Assembly (NCBI RefSeq): GCF_001548395.1
Contig: NZ_AP017367.1
Location: 1,029,001 to 1,093,000 of the forward strand
Reading direction: 5' to 3'
DNA length: 64,000 nucleotides
Source of the DNA: Leptolyngbya sp. O-77
GTDB taxonomy: Bacteria > Cyanobacteriota > Cyanobacteriia > Elainellales > Elainellaceae
Shown: positions 8,371 to 17,204 of the stretch, piece after piece
How positions within the stretch are numbered: the stretch's first letter is position 1
How the letters are laid out: every line of letters starts with the position of its first letter
Made by a program: the position numbers and the translations under genes
Notes under the pieces: generated by a model
What the model was told of the DNA's origin: nothing
What the model saw: only the letters and a program-made list of their open reading frames with translations
The model's database searches: none

Positions 8371-8652
8371 GTCACTTCCGAAACCTGCCAGTGGAGCAAA
8401 CCAGCGTCATCTCCAATTGCAAATCTCTTGCATTTTGGTTTCAAACTTGGTATTTTTTTTCTGGATCTAGTTGATATAGATTCTCAACTAGTGAGCCTCT
8501 TTGGAAGAGGGCCGAACGTACATCCTTTAAGGCTGTTCGGTTCATTTGCCAGGATGATTCGTCTGGCAAACTCGATAGAGGAGCCGTCTACTATTGCAAC
8601 TTTTGCAGTAAGACAATCTTCGGTTGTAAACAGGTTTAGTTGCAAATTAAAT

Positions 8653-9200
8653 TCAGGTGTGAGGACACAAGCAATGCTGTCAAAGGTTCTTTGGAACTCT
8701 TTGCTGGTCACTCCAGCAGTTTTGGGCGCTGCCCTGGTCACTGCGATTGCCCCTGCCAGCGCTCAGGTTCAGTCTGAGCCTTCCGTGGCAACCCTCGATC
8801 AGGTGATGCAGTACAGCAACGAAGGTCGCAACAGTGGCTCTCTGGCCCAGGTGACCTCGGTCACTGAGTTTTCAGATGTCAGCCCCGGAGACTGGGCTTA
8901 CGAAGCGCTCGCCTACCTGGCCAACTCCGAAGCGCAAGGCGGTCTAGACTGCTTGGAAGGATATCCCGACGGCACCTATCGCGGGGGTCGGGCAATGACC
9001 CGCTTCGAGTTTGCGGCTGGTCTGGCTTCCTGCTTGGATGCAGTGGTGGGTCGTCTGGAAAGCCTCGACCCGGAAGCACTGGCCCGCATCGAAGCCCTCC
9101 AGCGCGAGTTCGCTGCTGAGCTGGCTGTGCTGCGCGGTCGCGTGGATGCCCTGGAAGCAGCAGTGGAAGAACTGGAAGCCAACCAGTTCTCAACCACCAC
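8653..9200 (+). repeat. Near-identical 548-bp duplication, copy 1 (porin 5' part)
   Basis: This segment matches 10563-11107 base for base except at three positions that I can see: GATTGCC versus GATCGCC near 8742, and two changes near 9142-9149. It begins 21 bases before the ATG and ends abruptly within the ACCACC stretch; beyond it the two genes differ at many positions. Such a sharp boundary suggests recent gene conversion or duplication limited to the SLH/coiled-coil part. Confidence 0.9.
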
Positions 9201-10299
9201 CCGTTTGAGCGGCACTGCTATCTTTGCCTTCTCTGATGCCTTTGGAAGTGATGTCTATGAAGATGCAAACAACACCGTGTTCCAAAGCCGAGTTCGCCTG
9301 GGCTTCAATACCAGCTTCACAGGTCGAGATCGACTTCTAACTCGGTTGCAAGGGGGCAACTTCAAGGACTTTGTGAATGTTCCGAGTATCTTTATCACCC
9401 CAGCAACCGAGGCATCCAGCACTCGCTTCTTTGACGAGTACGGCGATTTCTCCTTTGATAGCGGCGGCGACTTTGCCGTGGCAGTAGACCGCCTAGAATA
9501 CTACTTTCCCTTTGGGCTAGGTCGTGTTTACCTCGGCGCACAAGGGCAGCGCATCTCAGATATGGTGTCTACGATTAGCTCCTTCGACAGTGGCGAGCAA
9601 GGAGCGTTATCCTCCTTCAATCGCAATCCCATCTACGACGTGGGAAAAAACGAGCAACGGGTCGGCTTTGGAGTCACCCTTGACCTATCCGATGATCTCC
9701 AGCTTGGGTTGGGCTATCTCACGGGCAGAGGCAATGAGCCGAATGATCGTGCAGGGTTATTTGATGGCGGCTACACGGCCTTTGGCCAGTTAACCTTTAC
9801 TCCGGGCAACCTGAAGCTTGGTTTAACCTACACGAATGTCTACAGTTCTCATCAGGTCGCAAGCGGTATCTTTGCCCCGTCGGTCTATAACAGCTACGGC
9901 ATCAGCTTTGAGCTAGGCCTGACTGACAGTAACAGCATCTTCATCGGCGGCTGGGGCATGTATACAGACACCCGCACCTTCGGAGGGCCACTGGCTTTTC
10001 GGGGGGATGGAGAAGCTTGGTCCTATGCACTGACCCTCGGCTTTCGTGACCTCGGTAGCCGAGGTAGCCTGCTAGGGATTATTGCTGGCGTGCCGCCCTA
10101 CCAAGGCTCTTTTGGCAACAGCACACTAGGAAACGCCAGTCCCTTTAACACAGGAGGGGCATTTCACGCAGAAGCGTTTTACCGCTTTCAAGTGTCTGAC
10201 AATATTTCTTTGACTCCAGGAGTCATTTTCGTAACGGATGTTGCAGATTCTGGAACCGATTTATTCATTCCTGTGCTTCGCACCTCTTTCCGATTCTAA
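8674..10299 (+). CDS. SLH-domain outer-membrane porin (OprB/iron-uptake porin type), copy 1
   Basis: 541 residues from the ATG at 8674 (GAGG upstream). A signal peptide ends near the ASAQVQ site at residues 26-31. An SLH domain follows at about 65-125 (FSDVSPGDWAYEAL, then YPDGTYRGGRAMTRFEFA), which tethers such porins to peptidoglycan-linked polysaccharide. A coiled coil covers about 130-170. The rest is a 16-strand-type OprB barrel ending in a terminal phenylalanine (RTSFRF), the outer-membrane sorting signal. It would form an outer-membrane channel for ions or small solutes. A paralogue follows at 10581. Confidence 0.9.
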   Translation: MLSKVLWNSLLVTPAVLGAALVTAIAPASAQVQSEPSVATLDQVMQYSNEGRNSGSLAQVTSVTEFSDVSPGDWAYEALAYLANSEAQGGLDCLEGYPDGTYRGGRAMTRFEFAAGLASCLDAVVGRLESLDPEALARIEALQREFAAELAVLRGRVDALEAAVEELEANQFSTTTRLSGTAIFAFSDAFGSDVYEDANNTVFQSRVRLGFNTSFTGRDRLLTRLQGGNFKDFVNVPSIFITPATEASSTRFFDEYGDFSFDSGGDFAVAVDRLEYYFPFGLGRVYLGAQGQRISDMVSTISSFDSGEQGALSSFNRNPIYDVGKNEQRVGFGVTLDLSDDLQLGLGYLTGRGNEPNDRAGLFDGGYTAFGQLTFTPGNLKLGLTYTNVYSSHQVASGIFAPSVYNSYGISFELGLTDSNSIFIGGWGMYTDTRTFGGPLAFRGDGEAWSYALTLGFRDLGSRGSLLGIIAGVPPYQGSFGNSTLGNASPFNTGGAFHAEAFYRFQVSDNISLTPGVIFVTDVADSGTDLFIPVLRTSFRF

Positions 10300-10304
10300 T
10301 GTTC

Positions 10305-10352
10305 GATGTCCTGTGGTCAACTTTCAGCCCTCGGAATTGGCCACAGGGCACC
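10305..10352 (+). terminator. Weak hairpin after the first porin
   Basis: CCTGTGG (about 10310-10316) pairs with CCACAGG (about 10341-10347) around a 24-base loop, shortly after the stop at 10299. The T run (GAGTTTTA) is poor, so this may be a processing or weak termination site. The remaining sequence up to 10562 probably holds the promoter of the second porin; no clear -35/-10 pair was found. Confidence 0.4.
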
Positions 10353-10562
10353 GAGTTTTATGTTCCCTTAATCGATTTACTCACGCCAAATAGAGAGCAA
10401 CCTGCTACACTGAGGGGTGTTTGAGTGAGCGCAGTCTGTAGAGTTAGCAATCATTGTTGTAAAAGATTTCTCATCCGCCACGCAGATTTCTCCGTGTTGC
10501 TTGGGTAGAAGTCTCGAGCAGTCAATGTTATAACGATTATTGATTGCGAGTTCTTTATTTTA

Positions 10563-11107
10563 GGTGTGAGGACACAAGCAATGCTGTCAAAGGTTCTTTG
10601 GAACTCTTTGCTGGTCACTCCAGCAGTTTTGGGCGCTGCCCTGGTCACTGCGATCGCCCCTGCCAGCGCTCAGGTTCAGTCTGAGCCTTCCGTGGCAACC
10701 CTCGATCAGGTGATGCAGTACAGCAACGAAGGTCGCAACAGTGGCTCTCTGGCCCAGGTGACCTCGGTCACTGAGTTTTCAGATGTCAGCCCCGGAGACT
10801 GGGCTTACGAAGCGCTCGCCTACCTGGCCAACTCCGAAGCGCAAGGCGGTCTAGACTGCTTGGAAGGATATCCCGACGGCACCTATCGCGGGGGTCGGGC
10901 AATGACCCGCTTCGAGTTTGCGGCTGGTCTGGCTTCCTGCTTGGATGCAGTGGTGGGTCGTCTGGAAAGCCTCGACCCGGAAGCACTGGCCCGCATCGAA
11001 GCCCTCCAGCGCGAGTTCGCTGCTGAGCTGGCTGTGCTGCGCGGTCGCGTAGATGCGCTGGAAGCAGCAGTGGAAGAACTGGAAGCCAACCAGTTCTCAA
11101 CCACCAC
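10563..11107 (+). repeat. Near-identical duplication, copy 2 (porin 5' part)
   Basis: This copy corresponds to 8653-9200 with an offset of 1907-1910 bases. It carries a GCGATCGC (HIP1) octamer within the signal-peptide codons where copy 1 has GCGATTGC. The two copies and the spacer form a direct repeat able to recombine, which would delete the first porin. Confidence 0.9.
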
Positions 11108-12185
11108 TCGCTTGAATGGTCGCGCGATCTTCGCCTTTTCCGATATTTTCGGTAGCAGCAGCATCGAAGACGCAAACAACACGGTGTTCCAAAGCCGCGT
11201 TCGTTTGAACTTTGACACCAGCTTCACAGGTGAAGACCGCTTGAGAACTCGTCTGCAAGCCGGCAACTTCGTCGATTTCAACGCAGTTCCGGGTGCTCAA
11301 ATCTCTCCCGTCAGCCAGGATTACACGGAACCCACTGATTTCTCCTTCGACAGCGGCGGTGCCTTCAATGTGACTGTTACTCGTCTGGAGTACTACTTCC
11401 CTCTCGGCCCTGCCACAGTTTACTTGGGCGCTCGTGGTCAAGGGATCTCCGACATCGTGACTTCGGTCAGCTCACTCGACGACCCTGAGCAGGGTTCGCT
11501 GTCCTACTTTGGCTACAACCCGATTTATGACTTGGGTGGCGCTGCTCAGGATATCGGCTTTGGTCTGACTTTTGACCTGAGCGATGCATTCCAGCTTGGT
11601 TTGGGCTACCTGACTGGCGAAGGTAACGATCCCTCCAACGGTGCAGGTCTGTTCAATGGTGACTACACTGCCTTTGGTCAGTTGACCTTCTCTCCTGGCG
11701 ATCTGACGGTGGCACTGACCTACGTCAACAGCTACATTTCTGAGCCGAACAGCCTGGGTGATTTCTCGCCTTCTGTTTACAACGGTTACGGTATTAGCTT
11801 TGAGTTCGGTCTGTCGGATGCCTTCACCATCGGTGGTTGGGGTATGTATGTCGATACCCGCACCTTTGGTGGTCCTCTGGCATTCCGGGGTGACGGCGAA
11901 GCTTGGTCCTATGCTCTGACTCTGGGTATTGGTGACTTGGGTGTTGAAGGCAGCTTGCTGGGCATCATTGCTGGTGTACCTCCCTATCAAGGTTCCTTCG
12001 GCAACTCTACCCTGGGCAACGTTGCTCCTTTCAACACGGGTGGTTCCTTCCATGCTGAAGTGTTCTACCGCTTCCCGGTGTCTGACAACATCTCTCTGAC
12101 TCCTGGCGTGATCTTCGTGAGCAACATTGGGGACACCAATGATGATGCCTTCATCGGTGTACTCCGTACCTCCTTCCGCTTCTAG
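10581..12185 (+). CDS. SLH-domain outer-membrane porin (OprB/iron-uptake porin type), copy 2
   Basis: 534 residues from the ATG at 10581; an upstream in-frame GTG at 10566 is less likely because GAGG sits between them. It has the same architecture as copy 1: signal peptide, SLH domain, coiled coil, barrel, and C-terminal RTSFRF. Barrel codons here favour GGT, GTT, CTG and TTC, as in highly expressed genes, whereas copy 1 is more mixed. Barrel loops differ in length, so pore properties may differ. A strong UUCG terminator follows. Substrate is not predictable. Confidence 0.92.
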   Translation: MLSKVLWNSLLVTPAVLGAALVTAIAPASAQVQSEPSVATLDQVMQYSNEGRNSGSLAQVTSVTEFSDVSPGDWAYEALAYLANSEAQGGLDCLEGYPDGTYRGGRAMTRFEFAAGLASCLDAVVGRLESLDPEALARIEALQREFAAELAVLRGRVDALEAAVEELEANQFSTTTRLNGRAIFAFSDIFGSSSIEDANNTVFQSRVRLNFDTSFTGEDRLRTRLQAGNFVDFNAVPGAQISPVSQDYTEPTDFSFDSGGAFNVTVTRLEYYFPLGPATVYLGARGQGISDIVTSVSSLDDPEQGSLSYFGYNPIYDLGGAAQDIGFGLTFDLSDAFQLGLGYLTGEGNDPSNGAGLFNGDYTAFGQLTFSPGDLTVALTYVNSYISEPNSLGDFSPSVYNGYGISFEFGLSDAFTIGGWGMYVDTRTFGGPLAFRGDGEAWSYALTLGIGDLGVEGSLLGIIAGVPPYQGSFGNSTLGNVAPFNTGGSFHAEVFYRFPVSDNISLTPGVIFVSNIGDTNDDAFIGVLRTSFRF

Positions 12186-12240
12186 AGTTCAGGTTTCATC
12201 AGGGCTTATGTCCTGCTGATCAGTTTCGATGAATGCTAGA

Positions 12241-12270
12241 AAGACCCTGCTTCGGCGGGGTCTTTTATTT
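12241..12270 (+). terminator. Strong intrinsic terminator with TTCG tetraloop
   Basis: AAGACCCTGC (12241-12250) and GCGGGGTCTT (12255-12264) pair with one wobble around TTCG, followed by TTATTTT. It ends the second porin transcript. Confidence 0.93.
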
Positions 12271-12298
12271 TGGGCAGTTGAATCCAAGAAAAACCAAA

Positions 12299-12324
12299 AC
12301 CCCGGTGGAGAACCGGGGTATACT
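12299..12324 (+). promoter_or_regulatory. Palindrome overlapping a -10 box ahead of the Rrf2 gene
   Basis: Eight-base arms ACCCCGGT (12299-12306) and ACCGGGGT (12312-12319) flank GGAGA. The right arm runs into TATACT (12319-12324), a good -10, 29 bases before the GTG start. A repressor on the palindrome would block the promoter, and the Rrf2 protein encoded just downstream is the obvious candidate. Binding is inferred. Confidence 0.5.
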
Positions 12325-12352
12325 GAGGAAGCTACTGATTTTTGATGAGCTT

Positions 12353-12790
12353 GTGGAACTTTCCTGTAAGACTGAGTATGCCCTGCTGGCACTTCTAGAA
12401 TTGACGAATCACTACAGCAGTGGAGAGCCGCTGCAAATTCGCCAAATCGCTGCGGAGCAGAACATTCCAGACCGCTATCTAGAGCAACTGCTGGCCACGC
12501 TGAGGCGTGGGGGACTGGTGCGGAGCCAGCGGGGAGCGAAAGGCGGTTATGTACTGGCACGAGAACCCTGGAAGATCAGCTTACTGGAAGTCGTGAACTG
12601 TATTGAGGGACAGGACGCACAGACCACCGACACGAGACGTGATACCAAAACCGTTGAGGGAATGGTGATTTGGGAGGTGTGGCAGGAGGCGGGGCAGGCA
12701 GCCGATGCGGTTTTGCAAAAACAGACTTTGCAGGATCTGTCTGACAAGCGCGAAGCTCGCCGCCGTTTAGACATCATGTATTACATCTGA
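12353..12790 (+). CDS. Rrf2-family transcription regulator, cluster-less (CymR-like)
   Basis: 145 residues from the GTG at 12353, giving MELSCKTEYALLALLEL as in cyanobacterial relatives; the 40 upstream in-frame codons cross the promoter. A winged helix fills residues 1-85 (recognition region PDRYLEQLLATLRRGGLV, wing QRGAKGGYVLAREP). Fe-S Rrf2 proteins such as IscR carry three clustered cysteines; here only the Cys of CIEG remains, so a [2Fe-2S] cluster is unlikely. The gene lies 29 bases ahead of cysK on the same strand. That matches the logic of CymR, which senses cysteine status through CysK. Role inferred. Confidence 0.85.
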   Translation: MELSCKTEYALLALLELTNHYSSGEPLQIRQIAAEQNIPDRYLEQLLATLRRGGLVRSQRGAKGGYVLAREPWKISLLEVVNCIEGQDAQTTDTRRDTKTVEGMVIWEVWQEAGQAADAVLQKQTLQDLSDKREARRRLDIMYYI

Positions 12791-12819
12791 TACATCATAA
12801 AGTTGGACTGAATCTAACC

Positions 12820-13785
12820 ATGCGAATAGCTCAAAATATTACTCAGTTGATTGGCGGCACGCCGCTTGTGCAGTTGAACCGGATTCCCCAGGCGGAGGGC
12901 TGTGTCGCTCAGATTGTGGTGAAACTGGAGGGCATGAATCCTTCTGCCTCAGTTAAAGACCGCATTGGGATTAGCATGATTGAGGCGGCGGAACAGGCGG
13001 GCAAGATTGAGCCGGGCAAGACCGTTTTGGTGGAGCCGACCTCTGGGAATACGGGCATTGCGCTGGCGATGGCGGCGGCGGCAAAGGGCTATCGGCTGAT
13101 CCTGACGATGCCAGACACGATGAGTTCAGAGCGGCGAGCGATGTTGCGGGCGTTTGGGGCAGAGTTGGAGCTAACGCCTGGAATCGAGGGCATGAGCGGC
13201 TGCATTCAGCGGGCGCAGCAGATTGTTGCCCTGTTGCCGGATGCCTACATGCTGCAACAGTTTAGCAACCCGGCAAATCCTCAAATTCATCGAGACACAA
13301 CGGCGCTGGAAATCTGGCAAGACACCGACGGCGGAGTCGATATTTTGGTTGCGGGCGTGGGCACGGGTGGTACGTTGACGGGCGTGGCTGAAGTGCTGAA
13401 GGAGAAGAAGCCGGGATTTCGGGCGATCGCCGTTGAACCCGCCAACAGCCCGGTGATCTCTGGCGGCCGCCCCGGCCCGCACAAAATCCAGGGTATTGGC
13501 GCAGGCTTTATTCCCCAAGTATTGAACACAGAAATCATCGACGAAGTGGTGACCGTGACCGATGACGAGGCGATCGCCTTTGGTCGTCGGCTAGCCCGCG
13601 AAGAAGGGTTGCTCTCTGGGATTTCCAGCGGCGCGGCATTGGCGGCCGCCATCAAAGTGGGCCAGCGCCCCGAAAACGCCAACAAGCTGATTGTCATGAT
13701 TCAACCCAGCTTTGGTGAGCGCTACCTCAGCACTCCCCTCTTCCAAGATCCCGAACTGGTTGCGTCTGGTTCGCTGAGTACCTAA
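12820..13785 (+). CDS. cysK: Cysteine synthase A (O-acetylserine sulfhydrylase)
   Basis: 321 residues. A fold-type II PLP enzyme: the PLP lysine is K46 in NPSASVKDRIG, the substrate loop is EPTSGNTGIALA near 75, and the phosphate loop is GVGTGGTLTG near 180. It converts O-acetylserine and sulfide to cysteine in the cytosol. It is the second gene of an apparent operon with the Rrf2 regulator. The C terminus continues to QPSFGERYLSTPLF, the conserved end of CysK proteins. Length is normal. Confidence 0.95.
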   Translation: MRIAQNITQLIGGTPLVQLNRIPQAEGCVAQIVVKLEGMNPSASVKDRIGISMIEAAEQAGKIEPGKTVLVEPTSGNTGIALAMAAAAKGYRLILTMPDTMSSERRAMLRAFGAELELTPGIEGMSGCIQRAQQIVALLPDAYMLQQFSNPANPQIHRDTTALEIWQDTDGGVDILVAGVGTGGTLTGVAEVLKEKKPGFRAIAVEPANSPVISGGRPGPHKIQGIGAGFIPQVLNTEIIDEVVTVTDDEAIAFGRRLAREEGLLSGISSGAALAAAIKVGQRPENANKLIVMIQPSFGERYLSTPLFQDPELVASGSLST

Positions 13786-13827
13786 GTCTTTGAAAGACGC
13801 GCTTTACACACGCCTTACAATAGGCGT

Positions 13828-14553
13828 ATGCAGCAGCAAGACCACTATAAAACTCTGGACGTTCACCAGACGGCGACCCAGGCTGAGATCAAGCAGTCCT
13901 ATCGCCGCCTGGTGAAGCAGTTTCATCCCGATCACAATCCCGACCTAGACGGGCACGATCAGATTGCAACCATTAACGCTGCCTACGAAGTGCTGGGCGA
14001 TCCCCAGCGTCGCCGCACCTATGACCGGGAGTTGCACGACGCAGAACGGCTAAAAGCGGCAGGGTTTGACATTTATGAAGAGTCTGCAAGCAGCCGCCAG
14101 CAGCGCACGGCCGAAGCGCAGCGTCGCTATCGGCAGCGCCAGACCGGGCAAGACGACGACCAGCAGCTCAAGCTATGGCTGACGCGAGTTTATCAGCCGG
14201 TCAACCGACTGATTTCTAAAATTCTGAATCCGCTTAAAGAGCAGCTTGATGATCTTGCCTATGATCCATTTGATGACGAATTGCTAGAGGCATTTCAGGC
14301 GTATCTAGACGAATCCCGCGAATTGCTGCACAAGGCCCAGACTACGTTTAAATCGATGTCAAACCCGCCCAGCACGGCAAAGGCCGCTGCCGATTTGTTC
14401 TATTGCCTGAGCCAAGTGGGAGATGGCATCGATGAGCTAGAGCGATTTGTCACCAGCTACAACGAGCAGTACTTGCACACAGGTAAGGAATTATTTCGGA
14501 TTGCCAAAGGGCTGAAGCGGGAGGCGCAGGCAGCAGTGAAGCGAATTGGGTAA
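13828..14553 (+). CDS. J-domain (DnaJ-like) co-chaperone
   Basis: 241 residues. The J domain occupies residues 5-70 with the HPD tripeptide at 33-35 (QFHPDHNPDL), which stimulates the Hsp70 ATPase. No zinc-finger or G/F region follows. Instead there is a charged linker, then a helical C-terminal region of about 140 residues unlike DnaK-client DnaJs. It is therefore a type III J protein specific to cyanobacteria, client unknown. It follows cysK by 42 bases, perhaps in the same transcript. Confidence 0.88.
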   Translation: MQQQDHYKTLDVHQTATQAEIKQSYRRLVKQFHPDHNPDLDGHDQIATINAAYEVLGDPQRRRTYDRELHDAERLKAAGFDIYEESASSRQQRTAEAQRRYRQRQTGQDDDQQLKLWLTRVYQPVNRLISKILNPLKEQLDDLAYDPFDDELLEAFQAYLDESRELLHKAQTTFKSMSNPPSTAKAAADLFYCLSQVGDGIDELERFVTSYNEQYLHTGKELFRIAKGLKREAQAAVKRIG

Positions 14554-14733
14554 GAGCAAAAATCAGGAACCCCTAGAATTCCCCTTTGATTCTGTTGTCG
14601 GGGCAATCGGTTTCAAGTTCATAAGTCCTGACCCCTGATCCCTGGGTTGTGCGTCACAATAGAAAAGCTGTGTCAATTTGGGTTGCGGGATCAAGGCTGA
14701 ACCAGTCCCTAACTGCCAACCCTCAGTCCTCCC

Positions 14734-16097
14734 ATGTCCCTTCCGATTGTTGCCGTTATTGGTCGCCCCAACGTAGGTAAGTCTACCCTTGTCAACCGAC
14801 TGGCAGAGGGTGCGGGATGCGATTTGTGCATAATGAGCCGGGGGTGACGCGCGATCGCACGTACAAGCCTGCCTTTTGGAATGACCGCGACTTTTTGGTG
14901 GTGGATACCGGCGGGCTGGTGTTCGATGACGACACCGAATTTTTGCCGCTGATTCGAGAGCAGGCAATGGCGGCGCTGGCGGAGGCGAGCGTGGCGGTGA
15001 TGGTGGTAGACGGACAGGCAGGCGTGACGGCGGCCGACGAGGCGATCGCCACCTGGCTGCGGCAACAGTCTGTCCCCGTGCTGCTGGCGGTCAACAAATG
15101 CGAATCGGTGGAGCAAGGGCTGATTCAGGCGGCGGAATTTTGGAGCCTAGGGCTGGGGGAACCTTATCCTGTGTCGGCGATTCATGGCAGCGGCACAGGC
15201 GACCTGCTGGACAAACTGATTCCCTTCTTGCCGCCGACCGATCAGCTGGAAGAAACTGAGGAGATTCGGGTTGCAATTGTGGGTCGCCCCAACGTAGGTA
15301 AATCTAGCCTGCTAAATGCATTTGTGGGAGAAAAGCGGGCGATCGTCAGCCCTATTTCGGGCACAACCCGCGACGCAATCGATATGCAGGTCGAGCGCAA
15401 CGGCCAGCGCTATCGGCTGATCGACACCGCAGGCATCCGCAAGAAAAAGCAGGTGGAATATGGCCCAGAATTCTTTGGGATCAACCGAGCGTTTAAGGCA
15501 ATTCGGCGGGCGGATGTGGTGCTGCTGGTGATCGACGCAATCGACGGCGTGACGGAACAGGATCAGAAGCTGGCTGGGCGCATTGCCGATGACGGGCGGG
15601 CTTGCGTCGTCGTGATCAACAAATGGGACGCGATTGAAAAAGATTCCCACACGATTTATGAATACGAGCGGCATCTGGAAGATCGACTGCACTTTACCAA
15701 CTGGGCAGAGACAATCTTTGTCAGCGCGATGACCGGGCAGCGGGTGGAAAAGATTTTGGAACTGGTGAACCGGGCTGCCGAGCAGCATCGCCGCCGCGTT
15801 TCGACCTCGGTGATTAACGAAGTGCTGGAGGAGGCGGGCAACTGGCACTCGCCGCCGACCACGCGCCAGGGTCGCCAGGGCAAGATTTATTACGGTACAC
15901 AGGTCAGCACCCAACCCCCGGCGATCGCCCTATTTGTCAACGATCCCAACCTGTTTAACGACAACTATCGTCGCTATATCGAGCGCCAGTTTCGCCAGTC
16001 GCTCGGCTTTGTGGGTACGCCAGTTCGCTTCTTTTGGCGAGGCAAAAAGCTGCGAGAAGTGGAGCGTGGCTCTGCAAACCGAGCGACGAAGGTGTAA
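14734..16097 (+). pseudogene. der: Ribosome-assembly GTPase Der/EngA, frameshifted near codon 25
   Basis: The ATG at 14734 opens MSLPIVAVIGRPNVGKSTLV with the first G1 box, but this frame stops shortly after 14840. The rest (HNEPGVTRDRTY onward) continues in another frame from about 14817 to 16097. Removing two bases within 14805-14828 restores LAEGRDAIVHNEPG and a 453-residue protein, the normal Der length. It has two GTPase domains (second G1 GRPNVGKSS near 184) and a KH-like C terminus. Der acts in 50S subunit maturation and is essential where tested, so a local sequence error is more likely than gene loss. Confidence 0.85.
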
Positions 16098-16108
16098 GCG
16101 GAACGGCT

Positions 16109-17044
16109 ATGGATCTGCTGCGATCGCTCCCCATCGGGCTATATCTAGAGCAACCCGTTACCTGGCTACATCGGCTTGATCCCCGCGTCAAAGCGGCCTG
16201 GCTGATGGCATTCGTGCTAACCCCGATCGCCGCAACCCCCTACTGGCGGCTGTCGCTGGTAGGCTGGCTGCTAGCGCTGATGGTGAGTACGCTGCTGCCG
16301 CTGCGCGTCTGGAAGCGGCAGGTCGGGCTGGCGGCGGGATTTAGCCTGCTGCTGTTTTTGGTGACGCTGGTCGTGCCTGACGGGTTGACGGTTACTCATC
16401 AGCCGCGCACCCCTGCGGACGAGCTAAGCATCACCGTGCCTCCGTCGTCCTCATCTGCAACTCCGTCCGTCGGGGAGGATGCGCCCATAACGCTGAACCT
16501 GGGCAATGGCTATCAGTATGTACTGCTTCAGGCAGGGCCGCTGCGCGTCACGCGGCGATCGCTCAATCTGGGCATCCGAGTCGGCACGCTGGTTTTCACG
16601 CTGCTGGTCAGCACGAACCTATTTTTGCTAACCACTGCGCCAGAGGAGATCACCGCTGGGCTAGAGCGCTTGCTAAGACCGCTAGGACGGTTTGGCATCC
16701 CTGTTACCGAAATCGTGCTGACGCTGACGCTCTCGCTGCGCTTTATTCCGCTGGTGCTAGAGGAGATTCAAAACCTAATCCGCTCCGTGCGAACCCGCGC
16801 CATCAACTGGCGAAAGCTGGGGTTTCGAGGCAGTTCCCAAGTCGCCCTCACCGTCGCAGAACGCCTAGTCGATAACCTGCTGGTTCGCGCCACCCAGATT
16901 GCCAGCGCCATGCAGGTGCGAGGCTTCACCAGTCCCAACCGCCATCAGGTCAAGTGGCATCAGTTTCACGTGTTTTGGCTCGATTGGCTAGCGATCGCCG
17001 TTCTGATGCTATTCATCCTCGCCCGCATCCGCTGGGGCAGCTAG
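16109..17044 (+). CDS. ecfT: Energy-coupling-factor transporter transmembrane protein EcfT (CbiQ family)
   Basis: 311 residues from the ATG at 16109 (MDLLRSLPIGLYLEQPVTWL); the longer frame overlaps der. The N terminus carries the family motif LHRLDPRVK. Hydrophobic helices lie around 40-115, 170-200 and 285-305. The coupling region includes SAMQVRGF, matching the conserved Ala-x-Arg-Gly motifs that contact the ATPases. An insertion of Thr/Ser/Pro residues at about 120-145 is probably a periplasmic loop. It lies 11 bases after der. The ATPase partner may be the EcfA at 4839-5513. Confidence 0.88.
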   Translation: MDLLRSLPIGLYLEQPVTWLHRLDPRVKAAWLMAFVLTPIAATPYWRLSLVGWLLALMVSTLLPLRVWKRQVGLAAGFSLLLFLVTLVVPDGLTVTHQPRTPADELSITVPPSSSSATPSVGEDAPITLNLGNGYQYVLLQAGPLRVTRRSLNLGIRVGTLVFTLLVSTNLFLLTTAPEEITAGLERLLRPLGRFGIPVTEIVLTLTLSLRFIPLVLEEIQNLIRSVRTRAINWRKLGFRGSSQVALTVAERLVDNLLVRATQIASAMQVRGFTSPNRHQVKWHQFHVFWLDWLAIAVLMLFILARIRWGS

Positions 17045-17204
17045 CAGGCACGCCCAGAGCGTAGCCCAGACAAGCAGCAGGAAATGTTGCAAACTCGTGC
17101 AGAACTCCTTAACCTAGCGATAAAAACTTAAAGAAAACTTGTTTTTGTAGCGCCACTATACAAACTAGCATACAGTATTACTGTGAACGCATTTTGAGGC
17201 ACGA

